Part shown: piece after piece, positions 54,406 through 61,734 of the stretch
Numbering within the stretch: the first letter of the stretch is position 1
Layout of the letters: the number at the start of each line of letters is the position of its first letter
Assembly: GCA_002426795.1 (NCBI GenBank)
Contig: DINQ01000008.1
Span: 124,001-188,000, forward strand
Reading direction: 5' to 3'
Length of the DNA stretch: 64,000 bases
DNA from: Bacteroidales bacterium UBA5536
GTDB taxonomy: Bacteria > Bacteroidota > Bacteroidia > Bacteroidales > F082
Translations under genes and position numbers: made by a program
Notes under the pieces: model-generated
Told to the model about the DNA's origin: nothing
What the model saw: only the letters and a program-made list of their open reading frames with translations
The model's database searches: none

Positions 54406-54965
54406 CAGAGCGAGCCACCAAACTAATCATTGTTTTGGGATACAACGGCACCGGCAAAACCACCTTTGTAAAAAAGATCGTGATGAACGAACTCAAACAC
54501 AAGCGCCGCGCCCTCATTGTAACCCCCGACGATATAGAATGGAACACCATTGAAATGGTAAACCCCCGCTTTCCCGAACGCATTCGAAACTATGTACTAG
54601 CCCGCCGCCTCATTTACGAAGATGGTATTTTACCCATCATTGCCAACAACTACCGAAACGGCCTCCTGATTTTCGACGATTGCCGCGCCTACCTCACAGC
54701 CCAAACCGACAGCGATTTACACAATTTGCTCATTCGCCGCCGGCAAAAAATGATAGATATAATTGCAGTCGGGCATGGATTTACAGAGGTGCCGCCAAAG
54801 CTATTCACATTCGCCAGCGAAATAGTCTTATTTCGCACCATCGACAACATCGACCGCCGCAAAAACGTGCTAAAAGACTTCGCCGCCATGCAAGCAGCCC
54901 AGGCCCGCATAAACCAAAAAGCCGAAAAAAACCCCCACTATTTCGAAGTAATCCCCCAGGTATGA
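54402..54965 (+). CDS. P-loop ATPase, candidate genome-packaging or assembly ATPase (P9/Zot-like)
   Basis: The 187-residue protein has Walker A GYNGTGKTT (13-21), Walker B GLLIFDDC (87-94), and RRRQKMIDIIAVGHGFTEVP (112-131), placed like the conserved arginine, polar strand-4 end and following region of FtsK-HerA-type packaging ATPases (PRD1/PM2 P9) and of Zot/pI proteins. It has no transmembrane segment, unlike pI/Zot, and none of the large-terminase nuclease. Packaging into a preformed capsid is the favoured role. Confidence 0.7.
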   Translation: MTERATKLIIVLGYNGTGKTTFVKKIVMNELKHKRRALIVTPDDIEWNTIEMVNPRFPERIRNYVLARRLIYEDGILPIIANNYRNGLLIFDDCRAYLTAQTDSDLHNLLIRRRQKMIDIIAVGHGFTEVPPKLFTFASEIVLFRTIDNIDRRKNVLKDFAAMQAAQARINQKAEKNPHYFEVIPQV

Positions 54966-55162
54966 AAGAATTTACCCAGGCACTCACAAAAAAAGAGGTT
55001 TGTAACCTCTTAAAAATAAGCAACGCCACCCTGAAAAACTGGCTCAACAAACGCTATTTTACAGAGCTTTCAAAACTAGGCTACCAACCCAGCGACCGCA
55101 TTTTAACACCAAAACAACTCAACTACCTGGCCGAAAAAATAGACTTAACAAATGAAAAATAA
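54962..55162 (+). CDS. Small HTH protein (MerR/excisionase-like)
   Basis: The 66-residue protein has the winged-helix pattern TKKEVCNLLKISNATLKNWL followed by a basic stretch. It overlaps the ATPase stop by four bases. It could be a late activator or an excisionase-like factor. Confidence 0.7.
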   Translation: MKEFTQALTKKEVCNLLKISNATLKNWLNKRYFTELSKLGYQPSDRILTPKQLNYLAEKIDLTNEK

Positions 55163-55170
55163 CCTTAAAA

Positions 55171-55389
55171 ATGAATGCAATTGTAAGTTTTAGAAAATGC
55201 ACTCTTTCAAACAAAGAATTGATTGAAAAAGTTGACCAAATGACAGATAACATGTACAATCGTGATAATCTGAAAAGAAACGATGGGGTTCCATTAAGAC
55301 ATATCCCCGCCAGACCGAACGAAGATTATGACCTCCTTGTAGGTGAATTGATTGTAAGATTTACCGAACTAATTGAATCTAAATCTTAA
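55171..55389 (+). CDS. Accessory-island protein 1 (72 residues)
   Basis: A soluble, charged protein from DNA much richer in A and T than the flanking structural genes. It begins the island that runs to 56310. It has no hydrophobic span and no motif I recognise. Confidence 0.55.
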   Translation: MNAIVSFRKCTLSNKELIEKVDQMTDNMYNRDNLKRNDGVPLRHIPARPNEDYDLLVGELIVRFTELIESKS

Positions 55390-55446
55390 AAAAATAACGT
55401 TTTAGGTATGCTGCGCTGCGATTTAATCACCAAAAACTTATAAAAA

Positions 55447-55686
55447 ATGAATTATCAAAAACTATTTAATTACATGAAAGAACAGCATGGAGTAACACTT
55501 CTTGAAAGCGACATGCAAGAAATAAAGAATATTGTTTGTGAACAGGAATTAGAGCAGTGCAATATACCTGTTGTTAGCAATAACGAAGTGGCGGTTTGCT
55601 GCTCTAACTGCAAAAATGACTACAATAAAGATTTTCACAAAATATGTAAACATTGCTATTTAGGTAGCAAGTTTGAAGCAAACTGA
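55447..55686 (+). CDS. Accessory-island protein 2, Cys-rich zinc-binding type (79 residues)
   Basis: The C-terminal half contains CCSNC and CKHC about 20 residues apart, a likely zinc ribbon. The N-terminal half is helical. The reading frame ends at the left edge of the attC-like site. GTTAGCAAT at 55573, inside the gene, is the exact complement of ATTGCTAAC at its end, so the second half could be a cassette fused in frame to an older start. Confidence 0.55.
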   Translation: MNYQKLFNYMKEQHGVTLLESDMQEIKNIVCEQELEQCNIPVVSNNEVAVCCSNCKNDYNKDFHKICKHCYLGSKFEAN

Positions 55687-55818
55687 TTGCTAACGGTTGA
55701 GTATAACCGAAGGTGGGGATTAGAAGTGTTGAACCCTGACTTACCTACAAAAGTAAATTAGAAGCACGATAGCTGAATGTTGGAGCTGCACCCCACTTTT
55801 GGTTATACTTTGTTATGG
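55686..55818 (+). other. attC-like integron recombination site
   Basis: The outer boxes are GCTAAC (55689-55694) and GTTATGG (55812-55818). Inside them, 55701-55718 pairs with 55791-55808 at 16 of 18 positions, giving a long imperfect stem around a central loop of about 70 bases. The AAC...GTT frame and length (about 130) are those of long attC sites such as the Vibrio type. Confidence 0.6.
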
Positions 55819-55837
55819 TGCGTTTTATTCTAAAATT

Positions 55838-56044
55838 ATGACACAAGAAGATAAAAACAAAATGGATGAAATAAAAGAATACTTAACTATTCAATTTCAA
55901 GGTTCAAGTGATTTTGTAAAAGAACGTATTAAAATTTTACTTAGGGATGAAGTTGTTACATATCACAAATGTTGTAAGTGTGGTAACAAATTTGAAACAA
56001 ATGACGAGGAAAATTTTAAGGGTGGGATAACGGTTTTTCCTTAA
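55838..56044 (+). CDS. Cassette-encoded zinc-ribbon protein (68 residues)
   Basis: From ATG 55838 the protein is a charged helix followed by HKCCKCGNKFETN, a short zinc ribbon. It fills the apparent gene cassette between GTTATGGTGC (55812) and its complement GCACCATAAC (56047). An earlier in-frame start at 55799 lies in the attC-like site and is rejected. Confidence 0.6.
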   Translation: MTQEDKNKMDEIKEYLTIQFQGSSDFVKERIKILLRDEVVTYHKCCKCGNKFETNDEENFKGGITVFP

Positions 56045-56052
56045 ATGCACCA

Positions 56053-56100
56053 TAACGCCTTGATAAAAGCAGTTTTCTAATTGCTTTTATCAAAAGTTAT
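56053..56100 (+). repeat. Hairpin B: attC-like end of the cassette, or terminator
   Basis: TAACGCC, a 12-base perfect stem (56060-56071 with 56082-56093), loop GTTTTCTAAT, AA, GTTAT and a long T-run. The plan copies hairpin A at 52025. The outer GCACCATAAC completes an R-box with GTTATGGTGC at the cassette's left end. Confidence 0.6.
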
Positions 56101-56166
56101 TTTTTTTTACAAACCAATCAAAAAAAAATCGTAACTTTATTAATAAACTTTAAAACACCCAAAAAA

Positions 56167-56310
56167 ATGGCAAAAAGCAAAGCAGCTTCAAAGGTTTTAA
56201 AACTAATGGATAAAGACTACTCTTATCAAAAAGCTTTAAAATCTGTTTTGAAATCAGACAAAAGGTTAAGTAAAAGTAAACTTGAAAAAGAGTTAGACAA
56301 TTATATTTAA
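56167..56310 (+). CDS. Accessory-island protein 4, small basic (47 residues)
   Basis: MAKSKAASKVLKL begins a Lys-rich helical protein (YSYQKALKSVLKSDKRLSK). It is AT-rich like the other island genes and is followed by a terminator. A DNA-binding role is possible. Confidence 0.5.
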   Translation: MAKSKAASKVLKLMDKDYSYQKALKSVLKSDKRLSKSKLEKELDNYI

Positions 56311-56337
56311 CTACTTTAACAAAATCACACACACCCC

Positions 56338-56361
56338 AACCGGCCCCGCGCCGGTTTTTTT
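56338..56361 (+). terminator. Terminator at the right end of the accessory island
   Basis: AACCGGC and GCCGGTT flank a short loop, followed by seven Ts. It separates the island from the virion genes. Confidence 0.85.
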
Positions 56362-56495
56362 ATGCCTAAAAAGCACCCAAAAGCCTTTAAAATCAAATAA
56401 AGCAGCCAAACCGCCCCAACCGTTAAGCCCTACCAAAACCCGCGCTAATTTTACAGCCAACACAAAAAAAATTGTAAACAAAAACACCCGGACAA

Positions 56496-56624
56496 ATGAA
56501 ATTTTTTCCCAAAACCGTAGGCGGCGTCAGCATCTACATCTTTGTAGTTTTCGCGCTTGTCTCTTTAATGTTTCTGCAAGAATATGGATGGTTCGATTCC
56601 AAAAAATTCCTTGCTAAGAAATAA
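56496..56624 (+). CDS. Small phage membrane protein (42 residues)
   Basis: The product has one span (GGVSIYIFVVFALVSLMFL) with a basic end FLAKK. It is too small for routine annotation but sits directly before the capsid candidate. It resembles the tiny integral membrane proteins of lipid-containing phages, or, alternatively, a filamentous coat protein. Confidence 0.6.
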   Translation: MKFFPKTVGGVSIYIFVVFALVSLMFLQEYGWFDSKKFLAKK

Positions 56625-56658
56625 ACCCCAAACCCTCAAACCCTCAAACCCGAAACCA

Positions 56659-57222
56659 ATGAACAGATTTAAATTCAAACTCACAAACGGCACCGACGCC
56701 GATTATAATATCGCAATTTTGCATGGCAACGTCGACGTAACAGGCACCACCATCACCCAGGCAGCAGAAACGCCCTTTGCTGTTTCAGCCGTGACAGTTC
56801 ACCGTCATAATAAAACGCACCTGAACACCTATGGCGTAGCAGTCGACGCCGTACTGGACGATGGCACAATCGCCACCGGATTGGAAGCCTCACCAGCCAA
56901 CAGCCAATACACAATTCGCCACTTCCTCGATCACATCAAAGTAAACCCACAAGTTTGCACCCGAATGATCATCGAAGCCAGCAACGCCGACGTATTCCAG
57001 GGCGATATTTTCTTCAAACAAGGCACCCCATTGGATGGCAGCCCTGTAAAATCCATCGCTATGAGTGATTACCTGGGTACCGATCAAAACATCGACACCA
57101 AAATCATCATTCCATTCTACAACAATCCATTCCCTGTAACGGACGAAACAATCGCCTGGCTGAAACTTGCCAAATCGCGTATTGTATCCATCACCATGGA
57201 ATTGGCACCGCTCACAGCCTAA
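56659..57222 (+). CDS. Candidate major capsid protein (187 residues, beta-rich)
   Basis: From ATG 56659 the protein is predominantly beta-strand, with no signal peptide or membrane span: FKFKLTNGTDADYNIAI, VTVHRHNKTHLNTYGVAVDAV, and TKIIIPFYNNPFPV. Size suits a single jelly roll and is too small for a double one. Its own strong GC-rich terminator 30 bases downstream suggests heavy, independent expression. I see no recognised family; the assignment rests on position, composition and terminator. The frame upstream runs through Pro/Ser repeats and is not used. Confidence 0.5.
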   Translation: MNRFKFKLTNGTDADYNIAILHGNVDVTGTTITQAAETPFAVSAVTVHRHNKTHLNTYGVAVDAVLDDGTIATGLEASPANSQYTIRHFLDHIKVNPQVCTRMIIEASNADVFQGDIFFKQGTPLDGSPVKSIAMSDYLGTDQNIDTKIIIPFYNNPFPVTDETIAWLKLAKSRIVSITMELAPLTA

Positions 57223-57251
57223 TCACTGCCATCGTCGTAATTCAATAAGGT

Positions 57252-57286
57252 AAAGGCCCGCCCTCACATTCGGGCGGGCCTTTTTT
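57252..57286 (+). terminator. Strong terminator after the capsid candidate
   Basis: AAAGGCCCGCCC and GGGCGGGCCTTT form a perfect 12-base stem followed by Ts, the strongest hairpin in the phage. Confidence 0.93.
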
Positions 57287-57311
57287 CTTCAAAACCCAAA
57301 AAACCAAAATA

Positions 57312-57617
57312 ATGGCCTCAAATTCACAAACAGCATGGGCGCAATACAACAACCCGGCGCCAACCTCCGGGCAATATCCAAGCCCACCACTCCCACCTGA
57401 AACGCCTAGCAATAGCGGCAACGTCTGGAGCAGCATTTTAAATGCCATCCCTAACATCATTGGCGCATTCACCAACAACACCAACACCCCAGGCACCACG
57501 CCCGGCACCGTACCAGCACCCACACCAGCACCCAGCCAAAGCAACCAGCTTTTAAATCTGGGCATTCTCGCCATTTTTGGCGTAGCAGTTTATTTTATCA
57601 TTAAAAAATATTGGTAA
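57312..57617 (+). CDS. Phage membrane protein, Pro/Thr-rich with C-terminal span (101 residues)
   Basis: A long Pro/Ser/Thr/Asn-rich N-terminus is followed by a C-terminal hydrophobic span (LLNLGILAIFGVAVYFII) and KKYW. It is the first of four small membrane proteins after the capsid candidate. A tail-anchored virion protein exposing a flexible domain is likely. Confidence 0.65.
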   Translation: MASNSQTAWAQYNNPAPTSGQYPSPPLPPETPSNSGNVWSSILNAIPNIIGAFTNNTNTPGTTPGTVPAPTPAPSQSNQLLNLGILAIFGVAVYFIIKKYW

Positions 57618-57619
57618 TC

Positions 57620-57850
57620 ATGGCAAGCGAAAGAGGAACCCGCCCAAGTAACGGCGGCACATACACACCCAGCACCGGAGCCCCCACACCAGGCGCCACC
57701 TACCCCGACCCCAACAGGCAACCGCCAAACACCACCCCCGAACCAACCACACAGCCAGCAGCCGCCCAAATGCCATACGTCAAATATGCCATTTTCGCCG
57801 TCATTGCAGCCGTAGCAGTCTATTTAATTTACAAAATCTGGAACTCATGA
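57620..57850 (+). CDS. Phage membrane protein, Pro-rich with C-terminal span (76 residues)
   Basis: ATG 57620 follows the previous stop by two bases; an ATG three codons earlier overlaps it. A Pro/Thr-rich N-terminus leads to one span (YAIFAVIAAVAVYLIYKI). Same plan as the preceding protein, possibly a paralogue. Confidence 0.65.
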   Translation: MASERGTRPSNGGTYTPSTGAPTPGATYPDPNRQPPNTTPEPTTQPAAAQMPYVKYAIFAVIAAVAVYLIYKIWNS

Positions 57851-58110
57851 ACACCAAAAAATACATCATTTTAGGCGCTATTATTTTGCCGCTTTTATTC
57901 CTTGTTTGGAAGCGTAGCCAGCTACTCAAAGCCGTCGAAAGCCTCAAAACCTACATCGACACCAGCAGCGCCGCCGCCACCTGGAAATCGAGTATAAAAA
58001 GCAAAGCCAGCACCGCCGGACGCACATACGAACAGCAATTGCAAGCTGATGCACTGTATGCCGTAAAGCAAGATGCAAAGTATAAAACATTCGCCTGGCT
58101 CTTATTTTAA
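57847..58110 (+). CDS. Phage membrane protein, N-terminal span (87 residues)
   Basis: An N-terminal span (YIILGAIILPLLFLVW) is followed by a basic helical region with many Ala and Lys. The start overlaps the previous stop (ATGA). The topology is opposite to that of its two neighbours. Confidence 0.65.
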   Translation: MNTKKYIILGAIILPLLFLVWKRSQLLKAVESLKTYIDTSSAAATWKSSIKSKASTAGRTYEQQLQADALYAVKQDAKYKTFAWLLF

Positions 58111-58122
58111 GAAAGGAACAAT

Positions 58123-58602
58123 ATGGATCCAATTACATTAGCCGCTTTAATTAGTACAATCCCATCACTGGCCGCCCTCAACTGGAAAGAAATTTTGGAA
58201 GGCAAAAATGCAACAATGAAAGGATGGCACGGAATGAGTGCAAACGAAAAAAACGCACTCACCAACCAACTACTCAAAGCCGCATTTGAAACAGCAATTA
58301 CAACAGAAGGCCGCGACATGACACCCGCGCAAATCTATTGGCAACTCATTGCGCCCTATGTAGTACGCCCCAGCGAAAAAACTTTGGCCGCTTTCCTCAA
58401 CGTAAACCCAGGCATCACACAGGTTTTCATACCACAATACGAAAAAAACTATGGCTTTGGCTTCAACGAAAAAGCACCAGCCGCCGCCGCGCTCAAATCG
58501 CAGCTTTCGGCCAGCTTGTCAAGCCCCTACATCATGTACGGCATCATTGGTCTGGCCTTGTTGTGGATTGTTTCTATTGTCGTAAAAATGACAAAAAAAT
58601 AA
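58123..58602 (+). CDS. Phage membrane protein with C-terminal span (159 residues)
   Basis: A helical soluble part (about 1-130) with ALAALISTIPSLAALNWKEI-like Ala/Leu content (here split over two helices) precedes a C-terminal span (YIMYGIIGLALLWIVSIVV) and KMTKK. It is the largest of the small membrane proteins, and probably a structural virion component. Confidence 0.65.
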   Translation: MDPITLAALISTIPSLAALNWKEILEGKNATMKGWHGMSANEKNALTNQLLKAAFETAITTEGRDMTPAQIYWQLIAPYVVRPSEKTLAAFLNVNPGITQVFIPQYEKNYGFGFNEKAPAAAALKSQLSASLSSPYIMYGIIGLALLWIVSIVVKMTKK

Positions 58603-58624
58603 GCCGAAGCAAAAACCCCGGCTT
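58601..58624. terminator. Hairpin between convergent phage genes
   Basis: AAGCCG and CGGCTT around a 12-base loop, between the 159-residue membrane protein gene and the leftward lipoprotein gene. Confidence 0.45.
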
Positions 58625-58647
58625 TCGTTCATTGAAAAATCTGATTT

Positions 58648-58977
58648 TTAAGGCTGCCACACCAAAGTTTCACACTGATGAAGCATAAATGAAGCCTCAT
58701 AAACCGTAGGCGTGAGTAAAAAACCACTCATTTGAACCATTTTAAGCGAATTTTCACCCATAGGCGCCATAATTTCATACGAGCCGCCGCCCGCAATATC
58801 AACCCTTTTAAGGCCATTTAAATAAAATTCGTAAGGGTTTGCACTTTTGTTATAAACAACAAAATAGCCCGATTGCAATTCAACGCATGTAAGCGGTTCA
58901 AAAGGCTCCGGCGCTTCATCTTTTTGGCAAGCAAAGGCCAACAACCCTAAAATCAGAAACAAAGCAATTTTTTTCAT
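58648..58977 (-). CDS. Phage-carried lipoprotein on the reverse strand (109 residues)
   Basis: MKKIALFLILGLLAFAC is a lipoprotein signal with lipobox AFAC (Cys17), followed by an acidic Pro-rich linker and a beta-rich domain with two Cys. It is the only leftward gene among the virion genes. Prophage lipoproteins of this kind often block adsorption of related phages; that function is inference. ATG 58977 is used because the signal starts there. Confidence 0.72.
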   Translation of the reverse strand: MKKIALFLILGLLAFACQKDEAPEPFEPLTCVELQSGYFVVYNKSANPYEFYLNGLKRVDIAGGGSYEIMAPMGENSLKMVQMSGFLLTPTVYEASFMLHQCETLVWQP

Positions 58978-58996
58978 AGCAAGAAATTTTTTATTT

Positions 58997-59218
58997 ATGA
59001 ATATAGTTTTAAAATATGGTTTTTTCGTAGCAATTGGTGCCGTTATCATGTATTATATACTGGATATAACCAAAACCGCGCCAAAAACAGACGAAAATAC
59101 CAAAAAAGAAGAAAAACCCAGCAGCGCCCCGCAAATTATTGCACCGCAAAGCTACAAGAGCAAGAAAATGTACGATTTTGTCGCTGATACCGACGCATTC
59201 AACACCAATTTATCATGA
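58997..59218 (+). CDS. Phage membrane protein, N-terminal span (73 residues)
   Basis: A span (KYGFFVAIGAVIMYYILDI) leads into a charged, Pro-rich tail. The stop overlaps the next ATG. Confidence 0.62.
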   Translation: MNIVLKYGFFVAIGAVIMYYILDITKTAPKTDENTKKEEKPSSAPQIIAPQSYKSKKMYDFVADTDAFNTNLS

Positions 59219-59970
59219 ACAAAAACACCATCTACATCATTTTAGGCGCTTTGGCCGCATGGTATTTATTTTTTCGCAAAAAAGTAACACCCAAACCAGC
59301 ACCAGCACCAGGCAGCAACACCATGCCAGGCACACAAACCGGCGGAAATTTCACACACACTCAACCAGGCACACCGGCACCAACGCCAACGCCAACGCCC
59401 AGCCCGTCAAAGCCGCCTAAGCCGTCGCCAATGCCACCCGCCGCCGACCTCACAACAGCGCCAGGCAATGCCGCACCGCCAGCCGATTACAAGCCGCAGC
59501 CAACGCCGCCCAACATCATGCCAGTAGGACCCGCCGAAACAAACCCGTTCACAACAGCCAGCAGCAACATAAGCAACGAAGAAAAAGCCAAACTACAAGC
59601 CGAAAAAGACAGGTTAGCAGCTTTGCAAGCCGAAAAGTTAGCCCGCGAACAAGCTGCAAACGAAGCCACCACCATTGCAGCAAACCAGGCATTTCAGGCA
59701 CAGCAAAACACCCAAACCGAAAAAATCAGTGTAGCGCAAAAAAACAGCGCCAAAATTGCCCTGCAAAAGCAAATAGAAGCCACCGCCGGCGATGGAAGGT
59801 ATAAACCCGCCAACGTTGAGGAATTTATGAACCGTTACCAAAAAATTTACCTCCAGGCACCATACGAAAACGGAGAAGTTAACGGAATCATGATACCACT
59901 TCAAAAAGTTTTTAAAGAGTATCAAATTACAGGCTATTCAAGCACATTCAACAAAGCCGCGAGCAAATAA
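59215..59970 (+). CDS. Phage membrane-anchored Pro-rich/coiled-coil protein (251 residues)
   Basis: An N-terminal span (IYIILGALAAWYLFF) is followed by a Pro/Thr/Ala-rich stretch of about 90 residues, a coiled coil (KAKLQAEKDRLAALQAEKLA) and a compact C-terminal domain (PANVEEFMNRYQKIYLQAP). The plan suits a fibre or spike stalk held in the virion membrane, or a DNA-delivery tube component. The FISUMP-type protein follows 2 bases later. Confidence 0.65.
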   Translation: MNKNTIYIILGALAAWYLFFRKKVTPKPAPAPGSNTMPGTQTGGNFTHTQPGTPAPTPTPTPSPSKPPKPSPMPPAADLTTAPGNAAPPADYKPQPTPPNIMPVGPAETNPFTTASSNISNEEKAKLQAEKDRLAALQAEKLAREQAANEATTIAANQAFQAQQNTQTEKISVAQKNSAKIALQKQIEATAGDGRYKPANVEEFMNRYQKIYLQAPYENGEVNGIMIPLQKVFKEYQITGYSSTFNKAASK

Positions 59971-59972
59971 TC

Positions 59973-60875
59973 ATGAAGCTAAAAACCTGGCACATATTAT
60001 CATTGTTTTTAATCTTGTTTCTCCTCTGGAAGCGAAAGGGCGGCGCCTTGCCCGTTCAGGCGAATAACCATTCTAACAGCAGCGCACCCGAAACCGACAG
60101 CGCCACCCCTTTCAATTCCAAATTTGCGCCCTGGTTCAACCTAAGCCCCGACGAAGCCGAGCGCCGCAAGCAAAAAGACGAGCAAAAAGCAACCACCACG
60201 CCAGGCCGAAGCAGCAGCGCCAAAACAGCCGCCAAAATAGCCAAATTCGAGCCCACAGGCGCCGGATATTTATACAACGCCGGCGCAATCTTAACAGAAG
60301 GCAAACAAATAGCCCCAACAGGCACCCGCGTACCAACCAAAGCCGATTTTGAAGAATTGTGCAACTATTTAACAGAATTCGACGGAACCAACGCCCCAGG
60401 CATACGCGAAAAATTAACCGCCGCAGGCTTTTACGACACCAACACAGGCCGCCGCCTGCAATCAGATGGAACATTCAACGATATTTTATACTATGCCATT
60501 TACTGGGCCAGCAACGGAGTTAGCGCAAACAAAAACTATTGTCTATTTTTATATAATACAGGTAACGGTGTGTTAATGGAGCAGGCACACAAATACGGCT
60601 TTGCAATTCGCTGTTTACTCACCAGCCCCTCAACCTGGTTCGAAGGCATGACCGTACAAGACACCGAAGGCAATATTTATGGAACCGTAAAAATAGGCGC
60701 CCAGGTATGGTTAACTGCAAACCTTGCCCGAACACAATACAACGACGGCACACCTATTCCACACGTAACCAACGCCAGCGAATGGGTAGATGCGTTAAAC
60801 CCTTTGGTAACACATAAATATTGTGCATACAACAACGACCCCGCCAACGTAGGCAAAACCTCACAACTCTATTAA
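59973..60875 (+). CDS. Membrane-anchored FISUMP-domain protein, candidate virion spike (300 residues)
   Basis: An N-terminal span (7-19) and a linker precede a FISUMP-type domain with its parts in reversed order. Residues 99-215 contain what is usually the C-terminal part (GYLYNAGAIL, GTRVPTKADFEEL, SDGTFNDI, YGFAIRCL). Residues 227-290 contain the usual N-terminal part (DTEGNIYGTVKIGAQVWL, QYNDGTPIPHVT, KYCAYNND). FISUMP domains have a C-type-lectin-like fold and bind surface ligands. It may be a second receptor-binding protein or a spike base. Confidence 0.75.
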   Translation: MKLKTWHILSLFLILFLLWKRKGGALPVQANNHSNSSAPETDSATPFNSKFAPWFNLSPDEAERRKQKDEQKATTTPGRSSSAKTAAKIAKFEPTGAGYLYNAGAILTEGKQIAPTGTRVPTKADFEELCNYLTEFDGTNAPGIREKLTAAGFYDTNTGRRLQSDGTFNDILYYAIYWASNGVSANKNYCLFLYNTGNGVLMEQAHKYGFAIRCLLTSPSTWFEGMTVQDTEGNIYGTVKIGAQVWLTANLARTQYNDGTPIPHVTNASEWVDALNPLVTHKYCAYNNDPANVGKTSQLY

Positions 60876-60878
60876 GCC

Positions 60879-61325
60879 ATGAAACGAAAATCACAACGCC
60901 GCCGCAGCCGCTTCATTAAGCTAAGAGCCAGGCCACCATACACACAGGCAGGCAAAACCACATACCCCGAAACACGCAACAAAACCGGCGTGTACATCAT
61001 TCGCAAAAACCAAAAAATTGTCTATATCGGTTTTTCTGCCAAAGACATTTACCGTACCATGTACCGCCATTTTCAGGAATGGAACCACCCAGGCCAGCCC
61101 GTTATTACATACGTTAAGCAGCTAAAACGGCACAAATTCAGCGTACAGATCACCCTATGCCCGCCAGCCACCGCCGCCAGGCTTGAACGTGCTTTGATAC
61201 TCAAATACCACCCAACCGACAACCCAAACCAATACGAAAGCGATCAATTAACCGCCCAACTTGAAACAATGATTAACGACTTTTTAGAAGAAAAAACAAT
61301 CACAGCAGGAGAAGAACCATTTTAA
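60879..61325 (+). CDS. GIY-YIG domain protein (148 residues)
   Basis: A very basic N-terminus (MKRKSQRRRSRFIKLRARPP) leads to a GIY-YIG core: TGVYIIRKNQKIVYIGFS, an Arg-rich helix (IYRTMYRHFQEW) and the Glu helix LERALILKYHP, then NPNQYE. Such domains cleave DNA. Its place among virion genes suggests a nuclease acting at genome entry, packaging or on competitors rather than a homing endonuclease; unproven. Confidence 0.78.
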   Translation: MKRKSQRRRSRFIKLRARPPYTQAGKTTYPETRNKTGVYIIRKNQKIVYIGFSAKDIYRTMYRHFQEWNHPGQPVITYVKQLKRHKFSVQITLCPPATAARLERALILKYHPTDNPNQYESDQLTAQLETMINDFLEEKTITAGEEPF

Positions 61326-61335
61326 ATAACATCAA

Positions 61336-61734
61336 ATGACATTCAACGCAGACCAAATAATAGGTAAAACACTCTTTGCCAATTCGCCCGTAAACATCTA
61401 CACCCTGCCCGACGTTAGCAGCGTAGTCATGGCAACCATACAGCCAGGCCAGCCCGTTGGCGTAGTGTATAGCTACATACAGCGCGGCACCAATTTTTGG
61501 TGGCAGCTAAGCCCCGGCGGATATGTATTGCACCAAACCGGCCTGTTCGACATTCAAAGCCTCAACGACCAGGGCGCCATCGACACCGCCACACTCAACG
61601 CCCCCGACACCGCTACCCGCGCCCGCGCAGCACTCAACGCCCTATTGTCAGGCTTAAAATGGGCCATTCCCGCAGCCCTGGTAATATTCGCCGCCTATTG
61701 GATCGTAAAAACCTACAAAACCGCAAAATCATGA
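61336..61734 (+). CDS. Phage SH3-like protein with C-terminal membrane span (132 residues)
   Basis: An SH3-like beta barrel (VNIYTLPDVSSVVMATIQPG through QLSPGGYVLHQTG) is followed by an Ala/Asp/Thr-rich linker and a C-terminal span (WAIPAALVIFAAYWIV). SH3-like domains bind peptidoglycan stems. The gene overlaps the lytic transglycosylase start by four bases, so the two probably form a cell-wall-penetrating unit on the virion membrane. Confidence 0.72.
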   Translation: MTFNADQIIGKTLFANSPVNIYTLPDVSSVVMATIQPGQPVGVVYSYIQRGTNFWWQLSPGGYVLHQTGLFDIQSLNDQGAIDTATLNAPDTATRARAALNALLSGLKWAIPAALVIFAAYWIVKTYKTAKS

